Source of the DNA: Bacteroidales bacterium | GTDB lineage: Bacteria; Bacteroidota; Bacteroidia; Bacteroidales; FEN-979 | Direction: 5' to 3' | Assembly (NCBI GenBank): GCA_023231005.1 | Contig: JALNWG010000021.1 | Span: forward strand, 1-54,216 | Length of the DNA stretch: 54,216 nucleotides | Shown: positions 19,104 to 27,282 of the stretch, piece after piece | Layout of the letters: every line of letters begins with the position of its first letter | How positions within the stretch are numbered: the first letter of the stretch is position 1 | The notes under the pieces: generated by a model | Told to the model about the DNA's origin: nothing | Databases searched by the model: none | Seen by the model: the letters and a program-made list of their open reading frames with translations, nothing else | Position numbers and translations under genes: made by a program

Positions 19104-19751
19104 TTACAGGTCTAAGCCGGAAAAGTCAGTCGGGGTTATGATGTCCAGGTAATCTGACCATCCGGGTTTCAGGGAAAAAGAAATCTCCACGTAATCGGGG
19201 CCATCCAAGCCACCTAAAAAGCGGTCAGATACATGGAAGGCATTTACCGGCCATCCAAAATACACGGTCGTTGCACCTGGCCCCGCATCCGGAAGTCCAG
19301 AGGCCGCTACCGTAGGATAACACACGATCTGCCCTTTTTCATTGACAAAGCCAATGGATATAGATTCGCAGGCAAGGGTTTTGAGGTTACGAATAACCGA
19401 GTCAGTGGGTTCAAAGAGTTTCAGTGTTACTTTGGTAGGTTCAGTACCGAATATGATAGGGATACCGTCCCTCACCTCGTTACCACTGCCGTACTCTTTT
19501 GCTTTCCCAAGTTCAGGGGTGAACCCGGAGATGAATGGGGAGATGATGATTTTGTCGTTCGGGGTGGTTTCTGTCAGGCCCTTAGCGGCAGTCCAGGTGG
19601 CCTCTGATAAAATAGTCGTTCCCGTGCCATATCCTACTGTTGAGGATTGACGCTGGAAGATAAGTTTTTGGAGTTGTCCGATTGATTCGGGGCAGGTTTG
19701 TGTCCCCGGTGGGGTAAGATAAGTGCCGACAGGGCAATTGCAAGAGCGCAT
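19104..19751 (-). CDS. Putative virion structural protein between terminase and portal
   Basis: The start is the ATG at 19749-19751 (MRSCNCPVGTYL); the only longer option begins at TTG. About 215 residues, beta-rich, with a Cys-rich N-terminus (CNCPVGTYLTPPGTQTC) and FEPTDSVIRNLKTLACESIS. No family recognised. Position downstream of the large terminase suggests a virion component; a tail tube-like fold is possible but not shown. Confidence 0.65.
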   Translation of the reverse strand: MRSCNCPVGTYLTPPGTQTCPESIGQLQKLIFQRQSSTVGYGTGTTILSEATWTAAKGLTETTPNDKIIISPFISGFTPELGKAKEYGSGNEVRDGIPIIFGTEPTKVTLKLFEPTDSVIRNLKTLACESISIGFVNEKGQIVCYPTVAASGLPDAGPGATTVYFGWPVNAFHVSDRFLGGLDGPDYVEISFSLKPGWSDYLDIITPTDFSGLDL

Positions 19752-19911
19752 GGTTCTTAAGTTTAGATAGTTAAACAAACTGTTTTGTCCGAACTACCCC
19801 TGCCGGAACTATAAGAACTGCAATAATAATTCTTATTTAGTCTAAATCCAAATTAAGTTTTTAACACTATTATAACTAATTGACATTCAATTACTCAAAA
19901 TGTTAACATTT

Positions 19912-21093
19912 TCAATTCCATTGCCGTAAAAACTTTCTGGGCTTCTTTAATTTACTAGTACACAAATACCGGAACGCATCCATGCAATGATCCCAACCCG
20001 ATTCCGGCTTAAGTATGGGTTTGTCTGTTTTTTTGTCCCTTTGCCATTTGTAATACCGGAATTCCCGGATCATGTTCAAAGAATCACTTGTAACGTTTAT
20101 AGGGTATTGCTTTATAACATCAATCCCTTTACGGACTGAATCAACCCCCTTGGCGGCACCACGGATTAACCACCCCGCATCTCTTAATTCTTTTATACTC
20201 TTTGGCTCTGCACTATCAGCCCATATTTCATCAATCCCACGTACTATCCCAACCTCCTCCATCTTTTTCGACAAGTCACGATTTGTCATCCCGGTTTCAT
20301 ACAACAACTCCCTCACCCATAACTCACCGTCCTGCATGAACACTTCGACAATAACAGCCGGATCGACGCTGAACCCAAAGTCCAGCCCAAACCCAAGCCG
20401 TTTAGCATCTTTGGGAATTTCAGGTACCTGCTTCCAATTTTCAAATATTGCACCTTCAATCCTGCCAATTTCACCAAGCCCGTAAACCTTCCACCATTCA
20501 GGATCGGTAAATTCCCTGCTCTCGATATCTTTTATGATTTTGTCCGGAAGAAATTGGTTGTCTTTATAAGTGGAATGAAGCCAAATAATACCTTTGTCAT
20601 TACCTTTTTCGTCTTTGCCAGGCTGTAATCGTTCATGCGCCCAGAATTCGCCACATGGGTTAAAGTCCAGAAAGGTGCATATGTTGGTACGGATGTTCAT
20701 GTGATCGTAGATCGGCCACGGCACGTTTATAGCTTCATTGACGTAAAGGATATCCCGCCTTGGGCCATGTACCTTGCTTGGCGTATCTGCCGAAAAGAAT
20801 TCTATCTTACCGTTGTTGAACTGGTAAACATTATCGCTCTTGTTATGGTATTTTTCATCGTACAACCCCTCCCCTTTCATGACGTCCAGAAAGTCCTTCA
20901 TCGCCCCTTTCTTTAGGTGAGGCATGGTTTCGCTCACCACGGAGATGGTATATTTCCTGCGGTGGGCTATCATGATAAGCAATTGGATAAGGCTATAAGT
21001 CTTTGAGCTACTCGTACCCCCTGGGTTTATTATCAGGGTATTCCCGGCAAGGAATGCCTTTAGGTTACGCTCAAAAACGTTGGTTACGTCCAT
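19912..21093 (-). CDS. terL: Terminase large subunit
   Basis: 393 residues. The N-terminal ATPase has Walker A GGTSSSKT (25-32) and a Walker B-like DILYVNEAI. The C-terminal nuclease shows the acidic sites GLDFGFSVDP, WADSAEPKSI and GWDHCMDAFRYLC, as in the RNase H-like terminase nuclease. It cuts and pumps DNA into the prohead together with the small subunit at 24.3-24.9 kb. A tRNA-like gene and a terminator lie just upstream, so it may have its own transcript or be read through. Confidence 0.96.
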   Translation of the reverse strand: MDVTNVFERNLKAFLAGNTLIINPGGTSSSKTYSLIQLLIMIAHRRKYTISVVSETMPHLKKGAMKDFLDVMKGEGLYDEKYHNKSDNVYQFNNGKIEFFSADTPSKVHGPRRDILYVNEAINVPWPIYDHMNIRTNICTFLDFNPCGEFWAHERLQPGKDEKGNDKGIIWLHSTYKDNQFLPDKIIKDIESREFTDPEWWKVYGLGEIGRIEGAIFENWKQVPEIPKDAKRLGFGLDFGFSVDPAVIVEVFMQDGELWVRELLYETGMTNRDLSKKMEEVGIVRGIDEIWADSAEPKSIKELRDAGWLIRGAAKGVDSVRKGIDVIKQYPINVTSDSLNMIREFRYYKWQRDKKTDKPILKPESGWDHCMDAFRYLCTSKLKKPRKFLRQWN

Positions 21094-21112
21094 AAATCAA
21101 TAAATCAAAAAA

Positions 21113-21154
21113 GCCGACCCATAATGATTCCACATTATGTTTAACCGATTCGGC
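21113..21154 (-). terminator. Intrinsic terminator before terL
   Basis: On the minus strand an outer stem GCCGA/TCGGC encloses a perfect inner stem CATAATG/CATTATG, and six T follow (A-run at 21107-21112 on the given strand). It lies after the tRNA-like region and 20 bases before the large terminase start. Confidence 0.7.
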
Positions 21155-21194
21155 GAACATCGGTGCTTTTGTCTCACCAGAGTTATCACTTATC

Positions 21195-21259
21195 ACAGGG
21201 AATCGAACCCTGCTCCCTTCGCATCCACCCTCAGCAACCGAGACGGAGTTGAACCGTCC
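21195..21259 (-). other. Two extra T-arm-like hairpins beside tRNA-Phe
   Basis: Minus-strand sequences GACGG-TTCAACT-CCGTC (21243-21259) and CAGGG-TTCGATT-CCCTG (21195-21211) are perfect T-arm look-alikes. They are too close together, and to tRNA-Phe, for full tRNAs, and I could not pair acceptor stems for them. A flanking pair CAACCG/CGGTTG could close the first one into a mini-helix. They are tRNA remnants or tRNA-like RNA. Confidence 0.4.
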
Positions 21260-21263
21260 TTAG

Positions 21264-21336
21264 TGGAAGCGGTTGGTACCGAGCCAACATCTCAGGATTT
21301 TCAGTCCCACACATAAACCATCTTTGCTACGCTTCC
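21264..21336 (-). tRNA. tRNA-Phe(GAA)-like gene
   Basis: On the minus strand a perfect 7-bp acceptor stem (GGAAGCG/CGCTTCC) closes 73 bases with discriminator A and no encoded CCA. The anticodon arm TGGGA-CTGAAAA-TCCTG gives loop CTGAAAA with anticodon GAA (Phe). The D arm has GG in the loop but only about 3 bp of stem. The T stem GTTGG/CCAAC is perfect, but the loop is CTCGGTA instead of TTCGAAT. So the fold is good but T54 and T55 are unusual. It may be functional, divergent or decaying. Confidence 0.6.
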
Positions 21337-21368
21337 TTACAATTTCATTGTGTTTTTGTTTTAAAGTA

Positions 21369-21551
21369 TTAATCCCAAGGGTTTTCACCCGTTATTTCAA
21401 TAAATGATTTTTTAAATTCATTAATCTGTTGCGGGAGAATTTTCTTTAACTGATCTATGTGAAATTGCGATGGTATCGGTAATGCCAATCCATAGGCTAA
21501 ACTTTCAAGTGAATCAATTAACCGTCCTAATTTTTCATATTTAGCTTCCAT
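21369..21551 (-). CDS. Small hypothetical protein
   Basis: 60 residues, helical (KLGRLIDSLESLAYG), ATG overlapping the end of the metallopeptidase-like gene by eleven bases. No family recognised. Confidence 0.5.
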   Translation of the reverse strand: MEAKYEKLGRLIDSLESLAYGLALPIPSQFHIDQLKKILPQQINEFKKSFIEITGENPWD

Positions 21552-21972
21552 TGAGTATTTTTTTTGGTAACGAATTTATTTTCATTCTATTAAAATCCTT
21601 TTCAGTGAATACTTCCATGATGTCAGCAACAAGGTTTGAGTGAATGTATGCCAGCGGTTCATCACTTTCGCAGCTTAACACCTTTCCTTCTTCCTTGTCA
21701 TAAGTCCAGATATGAACCGCTGCATGAAATAATTCGTGACAAAGAACGGCGAAGGTGAGTGTATCCCATGACATCATAATCGAAGTAACTATTCTGTTCG
21801 GTTTATATGGTTTAACGTACCATCGGTAACAAATGCCAAGTGCACCGTGGGTTGAATTGGTAACAATTCCACGTTTCTTTAACCTCAGGCTTGCGGCGTG
21901 CATAATCCACTGCGTTTTGTAGATATTTACTTCTACTTTTTTATCATCTGACCAGATTTTGAAACTAACCAT
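21541..21972 (-). CDS. Zincin-like putative metallopeptidase
   Basis: The start is the ATG at 21970-21972, overlapping the upstream stop as TAATG; the longer reading runs into the glycosyltransferase. About 143 residues with the zinc-binding HExxH motif in LCHELFHAAVHIW. A later glutamate (about 20-40 residues on) could be the third ligand, but which one is unclear. This is the compact SprT/M78-like layout seen in phage proteins. Substrate unknown. It could also be a structural zinc protein. Confidence 0.65.
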   Translation of the reverse strand: MVSFKIWSDDKKVEVNIYKTQWIMHAASLRLKKRGIVTNSTHGALGICYRWYVKPYKPNRIVTSIMMSWDTLTFAVLCHELFHAAVHIWTYDKEEGKVLSCESDEPLAYIHSNLVADIMEVFTEKDFNRMKINSLPKKILNGS

Positions 21973-22790
21973 TATGCCTTTTCGAGTTTTATATCCACCT
22001 CCTGATGGCAAGACTTGTTTTTAAAGCCACGTATCTCGTCCATCGAAATCACAAAGCCCTTCAAAAAATTATCATTGAGATATTTTGCAGGAAAACGACC
22101 GTGCCGGTTTACCCATCCTTCATGAACTTGATTCAGGGGAACGTTCATAACAGGCGACTTCTCACAGCATACCATACATGGCCGTTTCTTGAAGAACTTA
22201 AATTCATACCCCGACAACCACGCCTCCAATTCGTTAGGATTGGCGTATTTTTCTATCTTCAGCAGTGGTAAAATGTCCTCAGTCCGGAATATATGGCCGT
22301 CCAAACTCATAGGATAACCATAGTCACCATTGGCCCCGGTCCAATCGAACACGCCATCCTCTATTTTCGGGATTTTTTGCTCCTTGTCGGTAACATAACA
22401 GTACGGCAACTTGGGATGAAGCCTTAAACTCAGGCATAACACGTCATCCCGGCTTTCAAATTCCTTAAATTCCTCACATTCCAGTGAAAAAGGTTCCTTC
22501 CACACCATATCGTCCACGAAAAAGACAGTATGTTTAAAAGCGGGATTGACAAGGGAAAGAACATCTATCTTAAAACTTTCCTGTTTTTGCATGAGAACCA
22601 ACGGGACGGGAGAACCCTTGTTGATCAACTTATAATACCCATCCCAATATCGGTCTTTGGATGCGGTAAAAAGAACCGATATATTAACTTTCTGATCATC
22701 CATGCACTCTTTCCACATCTCCTTCATAGACCTCAGGAACAACTCCAACTGACAAGCCCTGTCTTTGCTGAAAATTATCACGTTCATCAT
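21972..22790 (-). CDS. Putative GT-A-like glycosyltransferase
   Basis: 272 residues, start ATG sharing ATGA with the previous stop. The N-terminus MNVIIFSKDRACQLELFLRS and later TVFFVDDMVWKEPFS match the pattern of GT-A-fold transferases (nucleotide-sugar binding start, then a DD metal motif near residue 96). No signal peptide. It is not similar to the GT2 at 10 kb or the GT25 at 30.5 kb. Acceptor unknown. It is encoded in the packaging-side cluster between small unknown genes. Confidence 0.7.
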   Translation of the reverse strand: MMNVIIFSKDRACQLELFLRSMKEMWKECMDDQKVNISVLFTASKDRYWDGYYKLINKGSPVPLVLMQKQESFKIDVLSLVNPAFKHTVFFVDDMVWKEPFSLECEEFKEFESRDDVLCLSLRLHPKLPYCYVTDKEQKIPKIEDGVFDWTGANGDYGYPMSLDGHIFRTEDILPLLKIEKYANPNELEAWLSGYEFKFFKKRPCMVCCEKSPVMNVPLNQVHEGWVNRHGRFPAKYLNDNFLKGFVISMDEIRGFKNKSCHQEVDIKLEKA

Positions 22791-23002
22791 ACTTTCTTGC
22801 TTTTACCTTGTGCATACCTCCGCTCCCGACGTGTTAAAGCCCGGAATTCTATCTTGTATAAAGGATCTTTCCTGATTGCATCATCCAACCATAGAGGCCA
22901 CTCATCACCACGCAACAACACCCTGTCTTGCACCATCAACCCGAAATGATACTGCACAGCCTTCAAATGCTCAATGAACCGCTCAGAATCATCGTATCTC
23001 AT
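22787..23002 (-). CDS. Small hypothetical protein
   Basis: 71 residues, basic C-terminus (TRRERRYAQGKSKKV), ATGA-coupled on both sides. Rich in Trp, Asp and Arg. No family recognised. Confidence 0.6.
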   Translation of the reverse strand: MRYDDSERFIEHLKAVQYHFGLMVQDRVLLRGDEWPLWLDDAIRKDPLYKIEFRALTRRERRYAQGKSKKV

Positions 23003-23322
23003 TTATCGGGCTTTATTTCCTCACTATGAATAAGGTATTGTTCTGTTCTGTAATGACTATTATATTCCTTATCAAGCAAGGTGTACCACTTTTCTGCTCC
23101 ACAAATGCCAGATAAAACCATTGATTCAAAAACAACATACTCGCCAATAATTTTAGCAACCCCACCATCCGGTTCGCCGATTATCCTCACCTTGTCCCCC
23201 TTCTTAAACTTGAAAGGATGCTCTAAAAGCCATACCTTGTCCTTTAACTTATACACCTGGGTACATAAATCCTCAAGCTTTTCTTCAACCCTTTTTTCAA
23301 ACTCTTTTCTTCTTACAAACAT
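22999..23322 (-). CDS. Small protein with coiled coil and KOW-like domain
   Basis: 107 residues. A short coiled coil (EKRVEEKLEDLCTQVYKLK) is followed by KKGDKVRIIGEPDGGVAKIIG, which resembles a KOW/SH3-like beta-barrel start. ATGA-coupled downstream. Function unknown. Confidence 0.6.
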   Translation of the reverse strand: MFVRRKEFEKRVEEKLEDLCTQVYKLKDKVWLLEHPFKFKKGDKVRIIGEPDGGVAKIIGEYVVFESMVLSGICGAEKWYTLLDKEYNSHYRTEQYLIHSEEIKPDK

Positions 23323-23675
23323 ATATCCTCCTTTTTTTGATTTTCTGGTAACAACAATTTTTCCATCTCCCGTAATTTTGTCATCATGTAGGCGTACTTG
23401 TCATTCAGGGCCTTTATACCGTCACGATTCGACATACGAGTACCCTCTGTCGCACCTCGTAGCACCCCCAGACCTTCCTCCAGCTTCTTTACCCTTTCAA
23501 CTAACTCCCTTTCTGTTATTATCAAATCTGTGTCCTTCGCTTTCTTTGCCAACCTGCGGGCGTGATTATACCCGGCACGGTACATTACCGTATAATTAAC
23601 ATCGCCACGGCCTATTTTCACCAGAGTTTCTCTCATCAACCTTTCGGCTTCTATACTTAACCTTGGTATTTTCAT
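23313..23675 (-). CDS. Small coiled-coil protein
   Basis: The start is ATG 23673-23675 (MKIPRLSIEAERLMR), which shares ATGA with the upstream stop; the longer frame runs into that gene. About 120 residues with strong coiled coil (VKKLEEGLGVLR, YMMTKLREMEKLL). No family recognised. Confidence 0.55.
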   Translation of the reverse strand: MKIPRLSIEAERLMRETLVKIGRGDVNYTVMYRAGYNHARRLAKKAKDTDLIITERELVERVKKLEEGLGVLRGATEGTRMSNRDGIKALNDKYAYMMTKLREMEKLLLPENQKKEDICL

Positions 23676-23935
23676 ATCTTTGATTTTAAATGTTTCCTCA
23701 CCACCCTCCCATTCATTACATGACAAAACGGATGCTCCGATATTACCCACGCTCCTATGAAAACTATCTCAAACCACCAATCCCCTACCAGCAAACAATC
23801 ACCCGTAACCTCGCCACACCTTACCCTACGTATCCTGTCCGTCAAACAAACCTCCTCAACAGGCTTTTGTATAGCCTCTAAAAGTGATCTGTTAAACTCT
23901 GCCCTGTCAAAATAAATCAATCCCGGCTTTTTCAT
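23672..23935 (-). CDS. Small hypothetical protein
   Basis: 87 residues, ATGA-coupled to the next gene. N-terminus MKKPGLIYFDRAEFN, later a Val/Ile-rich beta segment (WWFEIVFIGAWVISEH). It is the first gene of the small cluster ahead of the terminase region. No family recognised. Confidence 0.6.
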   Translation of the reverse strand: MKKPGLIYFDRAEFNRSLLEAIQKPVEEVCLTDRIRRVRCGEVTGDCLLVGDWWFEIVFIGAWVISEHPFCHVMNGRVVRKHLKSKI

Positions 23936-24286
23936 AACCTGACTCTTTGTCCGTTCACATCAAAACACAACATACCCTAAACCTTCAAACTATTCTCAGA
24001 ATATATTTATAGAAACTTGATTCAAACCTGAACTTTCAAAACTTGATTCTAAAAATGACTTTTCAAATTGAAAATTTTTTATGAGTAGTACAAAGGGAAT
24101 CTATATACTTTTTACCCCCCCCTTAGCTGTTTTTTTGACCAGCTTGATAAATACCCGGTGGGGTAGGGGAGAGGCTCCTATCCTAACAAAATCAACCATT
24201 TACACTTGCTACTTAACATAATGTTTTTTATAAGACGATATAGGCTGATAGGAAAAATACCCTACACTGCTAAGTTGTAACTAAGT
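23936..24286. other. Intergenic 351 bp without a gene
   Basis: AT-rich spacer between the small-gene cluster and the small terminase. It holds two near repeats of AAACTTGATTC (around 24015 and 24045), a run of eight C at 24115-24122 and a purine-rich GGTGGGGTAGGGGAGAGG stretch near 24160. A promoter for the cluster downstream on the minus strand is plausible, but I see no full TTG / TAnnTTTG pair. Confidence 0.4.
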
Positions 24287-24922
24287 TTATAGTTTATTGA
24301 TTTCTTCAGCGATGTCTGAACTGGAAACATTAACTCTTATCTCTTTGATTGTCTGATTAATGTCCTGTTCTGTCTTATCCTTCCAGTTTGCAATGTTCTT
24401 CATAGCAAAGCATATACCTCCTGTGTTCATACCGGTTTGGAGTAATGTCTCATAATGTTCGACAACTGTTTGTTTCGCACGTTTTATTATTCCACTGTAT
24501 TTCGGTTCCTTCTCAGCATCATTAAAGGCGTTTCTGTTAACGAATCCACAATGCTTTATGAGACCTTCGTAGGTGTAGACCTTGAATTTGATTTGCTTAC
24601 CCTTGTTGCCTATGTCAATAATAGTTTCTTTCAATGAATCGAAATAGTCTTCAATCATGAGTTGTAAATCTTCAGGGCTGAAGTAGAAAGGCTTGGTAGA
24701 GTAGTGCAGATAACGATACTGGAAGTACTTTTGAAGTTGTGTTACCCTATTTTTTTTGTAGGGTTCAGATTGATCAAGGATGCTATATTGAGGTATGGCA
24801 GGGTATCGTTCATGTATTGTATAGTTTTTCTTAAGGTCGGATAATACGGTAAGGTCCTTGTCTTGATCTAACAAAGCGGGAATCTGGTCAGGGTTAGGAG
24901 ATTCGTTGTCTGTGTTACTCAT
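24287..24922 (-). CDS. terS: Terminase small subunit
   Basis: 211 residues. The centre YTYEGLIKHCGFVNRNAFND and the C-terminal GGICFAMKNIANWKDKTEQD are the hallmark stretch of gp3/TerS-type DNA-packaging proteins that bind the packaging site and recruit the large subunit. The N-terminal 80 residues are less typical and may be a DNA-binding arm. It is the first gene of the minus-strand late block, next to the divergent early region; the large subunit is 3.2 kb downstream, separated by seven small genes. Confidence 0.88.
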   Translation of the reverse strand: MSNTDNESPNPDQIPALLDQDKDLTVLSDLKKNYTIHERYPAIPQYSILDQSEPYKKNRVTQLQKYFQYRYLHYSTKPFYFSPEDLQLMIEDYFDSLKETIIDIGNKGKQIKFKVYTYEGLIKHCGFVNRNAFNDAEKEPKYSGIIKRAKQTVVEHYETLLQTGMNTGGICFAMKNIANWKDKTEQDINQTIKEIRVNVSSSDIAEEINKL

Positions 24923-25151
24923 GTGTTGAGTGCTGATTAGGGGAGACGCTTCGCAATAGGTGCCTTACGGCAAAAGGGTTCAAAGCGCAAAGCTGCGCAA
25001 AGCTCCCAAAAAAAAAGTTAAAAAGCAAGTAAAAGTTATGTTTGTGAAAAACTTAATTTAGAATTGGTCTTAATTATTTGATAATGAGGGTTATAGTTTA
25101 TTTAGACTGTATCTAAATGTTGATTTCGGGTAAAAATAGATGGGTAAATAC

Positions 25152-25183
25152 TTGACATTGCTATAGAAAATGTCGTATCTTTA
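25152..25183 (+). promoter_or_regulatory. Bacteroidetes-type promoter of plus early block
   Basis: TTG (25152-25154, within TTGACA), 21 bases, then TATCTTTA (25176-25183), close to the Bacteroidetes -33/-7 pattern TTTG / TAnnTTTG. The same spacing is used at the repressor and small-RNA promoters in this window. The predicted start is near 25190. Confidence 0.6.
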
Positions 25184-25189
25184 TCATTC

Positions 25190-25404
25190 AATCTTGGGGG
25201 TTGTGTCCTCGACTGAAAGGTGATCCCGCAAGGGTCGAATAAAACTGAGTAAGCATACCACACGCGGCGCGCAAAATAGCGAAACGAGCGAAAAGTTAAG
25301 GGGAGATAGTCCCAGGCGGCAGCAATACGATGCTAAGTCTTCGATGACGGCCCGGGAACTTCACTATACAATTTATTTCAAACAAACAATCAAAATCTAA
25401 AATC
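25190..25404 (+). ncRNA. Structured GC-rich leader or ncRNA, unassigned
   Basis: About 180 GC-rich bases in AT-rich surroundings, directly after a good promoter and ending before the first plus-strand gene. Hairpins seen: GA(T)CCC-GCAA-GGGTC (25223-25237 region), GGG/CCC around GGGGAGATAGTCCC, AGCA/TGCT, GTC-TTCGAT-GAC. Repeated GCGAAA-type loops also occur. No riboswitch or intron class matches convincingly. It may be a stand-alone RNA, a leader, or part of an origin or packaging site. Confidence 0.45.
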
Positions 25405-25653
25405 ATGAAAAATATTAAGATTAACGAAGACGGAACCGTTAGGATAAACGGGAAAGTCGTAGAATATGACGCTCTTGTTGAAAACCTCACCTGTGCTGGA
25501 GAGTGTAGAACAAAAGACGGGAAAGTAGTTGCACTATTCCCGTTTGAAAATGGGGTTATTGAGTATATACTGAACGGATCATTTGCGAGCGGTGAAAGTG
25601 CAAATTACACGGAGTTGTCGGTTGGCGAGATCATGGAGTATTACGCAAATTAA
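25405..25653 (+). CDS. Small hypothetical early protein
   Basis: 82 residues, beginning MKNIKINEDGTVRINGKVVE, likely beta-rich, acidic C-terminus. First gene after the structured leader. No Shine-Dalgarno; the upstream bases AAAATCTAAAATC are AT-rich. Function unknown. Confidence 0.6.
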   Translation: MKNIKINEDGTVRINGKVVEYDALVENLTCAGECRTKDGKVVALFPFENGVIEYILNGSFASGESANYTELSVGEIMEYYAN

Positions 25654-25732
25654 AATCAGGGATCAACAAGAACTTCAAGCTGTGCTACCGGCTACACGGG
25701 CATTTTAAGTCACAATTTAAAATCTAAACGAA

Positions 25733-26131
25733 ATGAAAACAATTAAAAAAGTTATCGAGGAAAACTCGGATTATAAAGTTTTAATAAATGCTGTTGTTTC
25801 AAGAATCGGAAAAGATTCTATTGAAGCCGTGATTAAACACGGAATTAATGGAGGTTATTCTGGATTTATTTATTGTTCTGATACTCATTCCTTCGCTCTG
25901 AGGTACCGGACATTAATTTGCAAATTGTTAGACGAATTGGCCTCTGAATTTGGGGTCGATGTTATTAAAATGGTCTCTGGTTTTGGCGTGTTCAGAAATT
26001 CACCGATGGATTCTGAAGACAAAAAAGACCTTTTTAAATACCTGGGCGGTGGCAGACCGGAACAGGGAACCATAACGAACACAATGGCATGGTTCGCAGC
26101 TGAAGAAGTTTGCCGAATGTTTGATGAATAG
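25733..26131 (+). CDS. Hypothetical early protein
   Basis: 132 residues. Contains IKHGINGGYSGFIYCSDTHS, a phrase I associate with small proteins of Bacteroidetes phages and plasmids, but no function is known to me. Helical N- and C-termini. Preceded by AAGTCACAATTTAAAATCTAAA, a leader shared by several neighbours. Confidence 0.65.
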   Translation: MKTIKKVIEENSDYKVLINAVVSRIGKDSIEAVIKHGINGGYSGFIYCSDTHSFALRYRTLICKLLDELASEFGVDVIKMVSGFGVFRNSPMDSEDKKDLFKYLGGGRPEQGTITNTMAWFAAEEVCRMFDE

Positions 26132-26171
26132 TATTCATCAAATATTTTATAACTAACTAAAATTAAGAGCC

Positions 26172-26360
26172 ATGAAAACAAATAGATGGGGTGTTTTTAA
26201 CGCAAACGATGAGTTAATAAGCTCAGTCGTATGCCTGACCAGGATTGGTGCAGCAAAAAAAGTTAAATTCCTATATCCTAAAAATTATCACTTTGTATAT
26301 ATCAAAAAATTATGGGCTGTTAATATCAGTATTTCAAGTCAAATTCAAGTCACAATTTAA
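26172..26360 (+). CDS. Small hypothetical protein
   Basis: 62 residues (MKTNRWGVFNANDELISSVV), basic, no known family. It resembles small proteins that translate a reader-of-sequence motif (R-x-G-A-A-K-K). Its 3' end runs into CAAGTCA repeats. Confidence 0.5.
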   Translation: MKTNRWGVFNANDELISSVVCLTRIGAAKKVKFLYPKNYHFVYIKKLWAVNISISSQIQVTI

Positions 26361-26371
26361 AATCTAAAGCC

Positions 26372-26653
26372 ATGAAAACTTTAAAATTAAATGAAAATCG
26401 CACAATTGAAAACATTGCAGAAGTTGCATTTTTAAGTGAAAATTTTGGTGGAGTTCATTCTTCCGAATCTTTTAAAAATGAAAATGGATTACACATCAAT
26501 GTATGTTATGATGCTGAGTATATTAATCGCTGGGGTTGGGATATGGAAGAAACAAGAATTAATACTACTTATTTGAAAAAAGAACAGGCTTTGAAAGTTC
26601 TTGAATTGAGGGCTGATTTAGCTGAAATGATTGCTGCTAAAAATGCAATATAA
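26372..26653 (+). CDS. Small hypothetical protein
   Basis: 93 residues, MKTLKLNENRTIENIAEVAF, helical C-terminus (ALKVLELRADLAEMIAAKNAI). Leader AATTTAAAATCTAAAGCC is the same as in front of 25733 and other genes. The stop overlaps the next small ATG as TAATG. Confidence 0.6.
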   Translation: MKTLKLNENRTIENIAEVAFLSENFGGVHSSESFKNENGLHINVCYDAEYINRWGWDMEETRINTTYLKKEQALKVLELRADLAEMIAAKNAI

Positions 26654-26751
26654 TGTTAACAGTCGAACAAATACGGGCGTTCTTACTGGGACTAACTCAA
26701 AGCGTGTCCGATAAATTAGAGCCTATACTTGTCAAGTACGGTTTTAAATAG
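26653..26751 (+). CDS. Micro-ORF coupled by TAATG
   Basis: 32 residues, MLTVEQIRAFLLGLTQSVSD, amphipathic helix, ATG overlapping the previous stop as TAATG. No family. Supported by coupling only. Confidence 0.45.
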   Translation: MLTVEQIRAFLLGLTQSVSDKLEPILVKYGFK

Positions 26752-26831
26752 CGTACAACATCCCTTTAGCCGCTATATAGCGGATATTTCAAGTCAGTTT
26801 CAAGTCAAGTCAAATATTTAAAAAAAAAGCT

Positions 26832-27053
26832 ATGAAAAAGATATATCTTGCATATTTAATAGCCGCTGACGGGAAAATTAGGCGTCATAACGGCTGTCCG
26901 TCTGAGATGTTTTTAAAAAAACATCCTGAATACGTTTCATATCGTGAGTCCGGTAAACAGAATGAATATTTTTATACTTCTGTGTATAAAATCGAAGAAG
27001 CAATTCTAATCGAAGTATCCGATCGTGAAACTCACGAAAGGAATATAGAATAA
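26832..27053 (+). CDS. Small hypothetical protein
   Basis: 73 residues, MKKIYLAYLIAADGKIRRHN, beta-rich start, charged end. Preceded by a perfect palindrome CCGCTATATAGCGG (26770-26783) and CAAGTCA repeats. Function unknown. Confidence 0.6.
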   Translation: MKKIYLAYLIAADGKIRRHNGCPSEMFLKKHPEYVSYRESGKQNEYFYTSVYKIEEAILIEVSDRETHERNIE

Positions 27054-27072
27054 ATTTAAAAAACTTAAAATC

Positions 27073-27279
27073 ATGAACTCATATCACATTTTTGAGGAAA
27101 AAGAATCTTCGACTATTCTATATCTTGCAATTGCAAGGGATGAGAAGCAAGTCAGAGAGTTAGCTCTTGAAGCTGAAATCAACCTGAATGGGTTGACAAT
27201 AGAAATTGTAAACAAGAATGTAAAGGATCAACTTAGTAGAAAGTGTGACCCTGGTATATTCGATTCGATCGTACATTAA
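27073..27279 (+). CDS. Small hypothetical protein
   Basis: 68 residues, MNSYHIFEEKESSTILYLAI, acidic. Followed by a strong hairpin terminator. No family recognised. Confidence 0.6.
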   Translation: MNSYHIFEEKESSTILYLAIARDEKQVRELALEAEINLNGLTIEIVNKNVKDQLSRKCDPGIFDSIVH

Positions 27280-27282
27280 ACA

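Noticed and set aside
25190..25404. Group I intron
   Set aside because: GACTGAAAGG and GAGATAGTCC resemble P7 elements, but no P3-P6 core, no flanking exons and no homing nuclease nearby.
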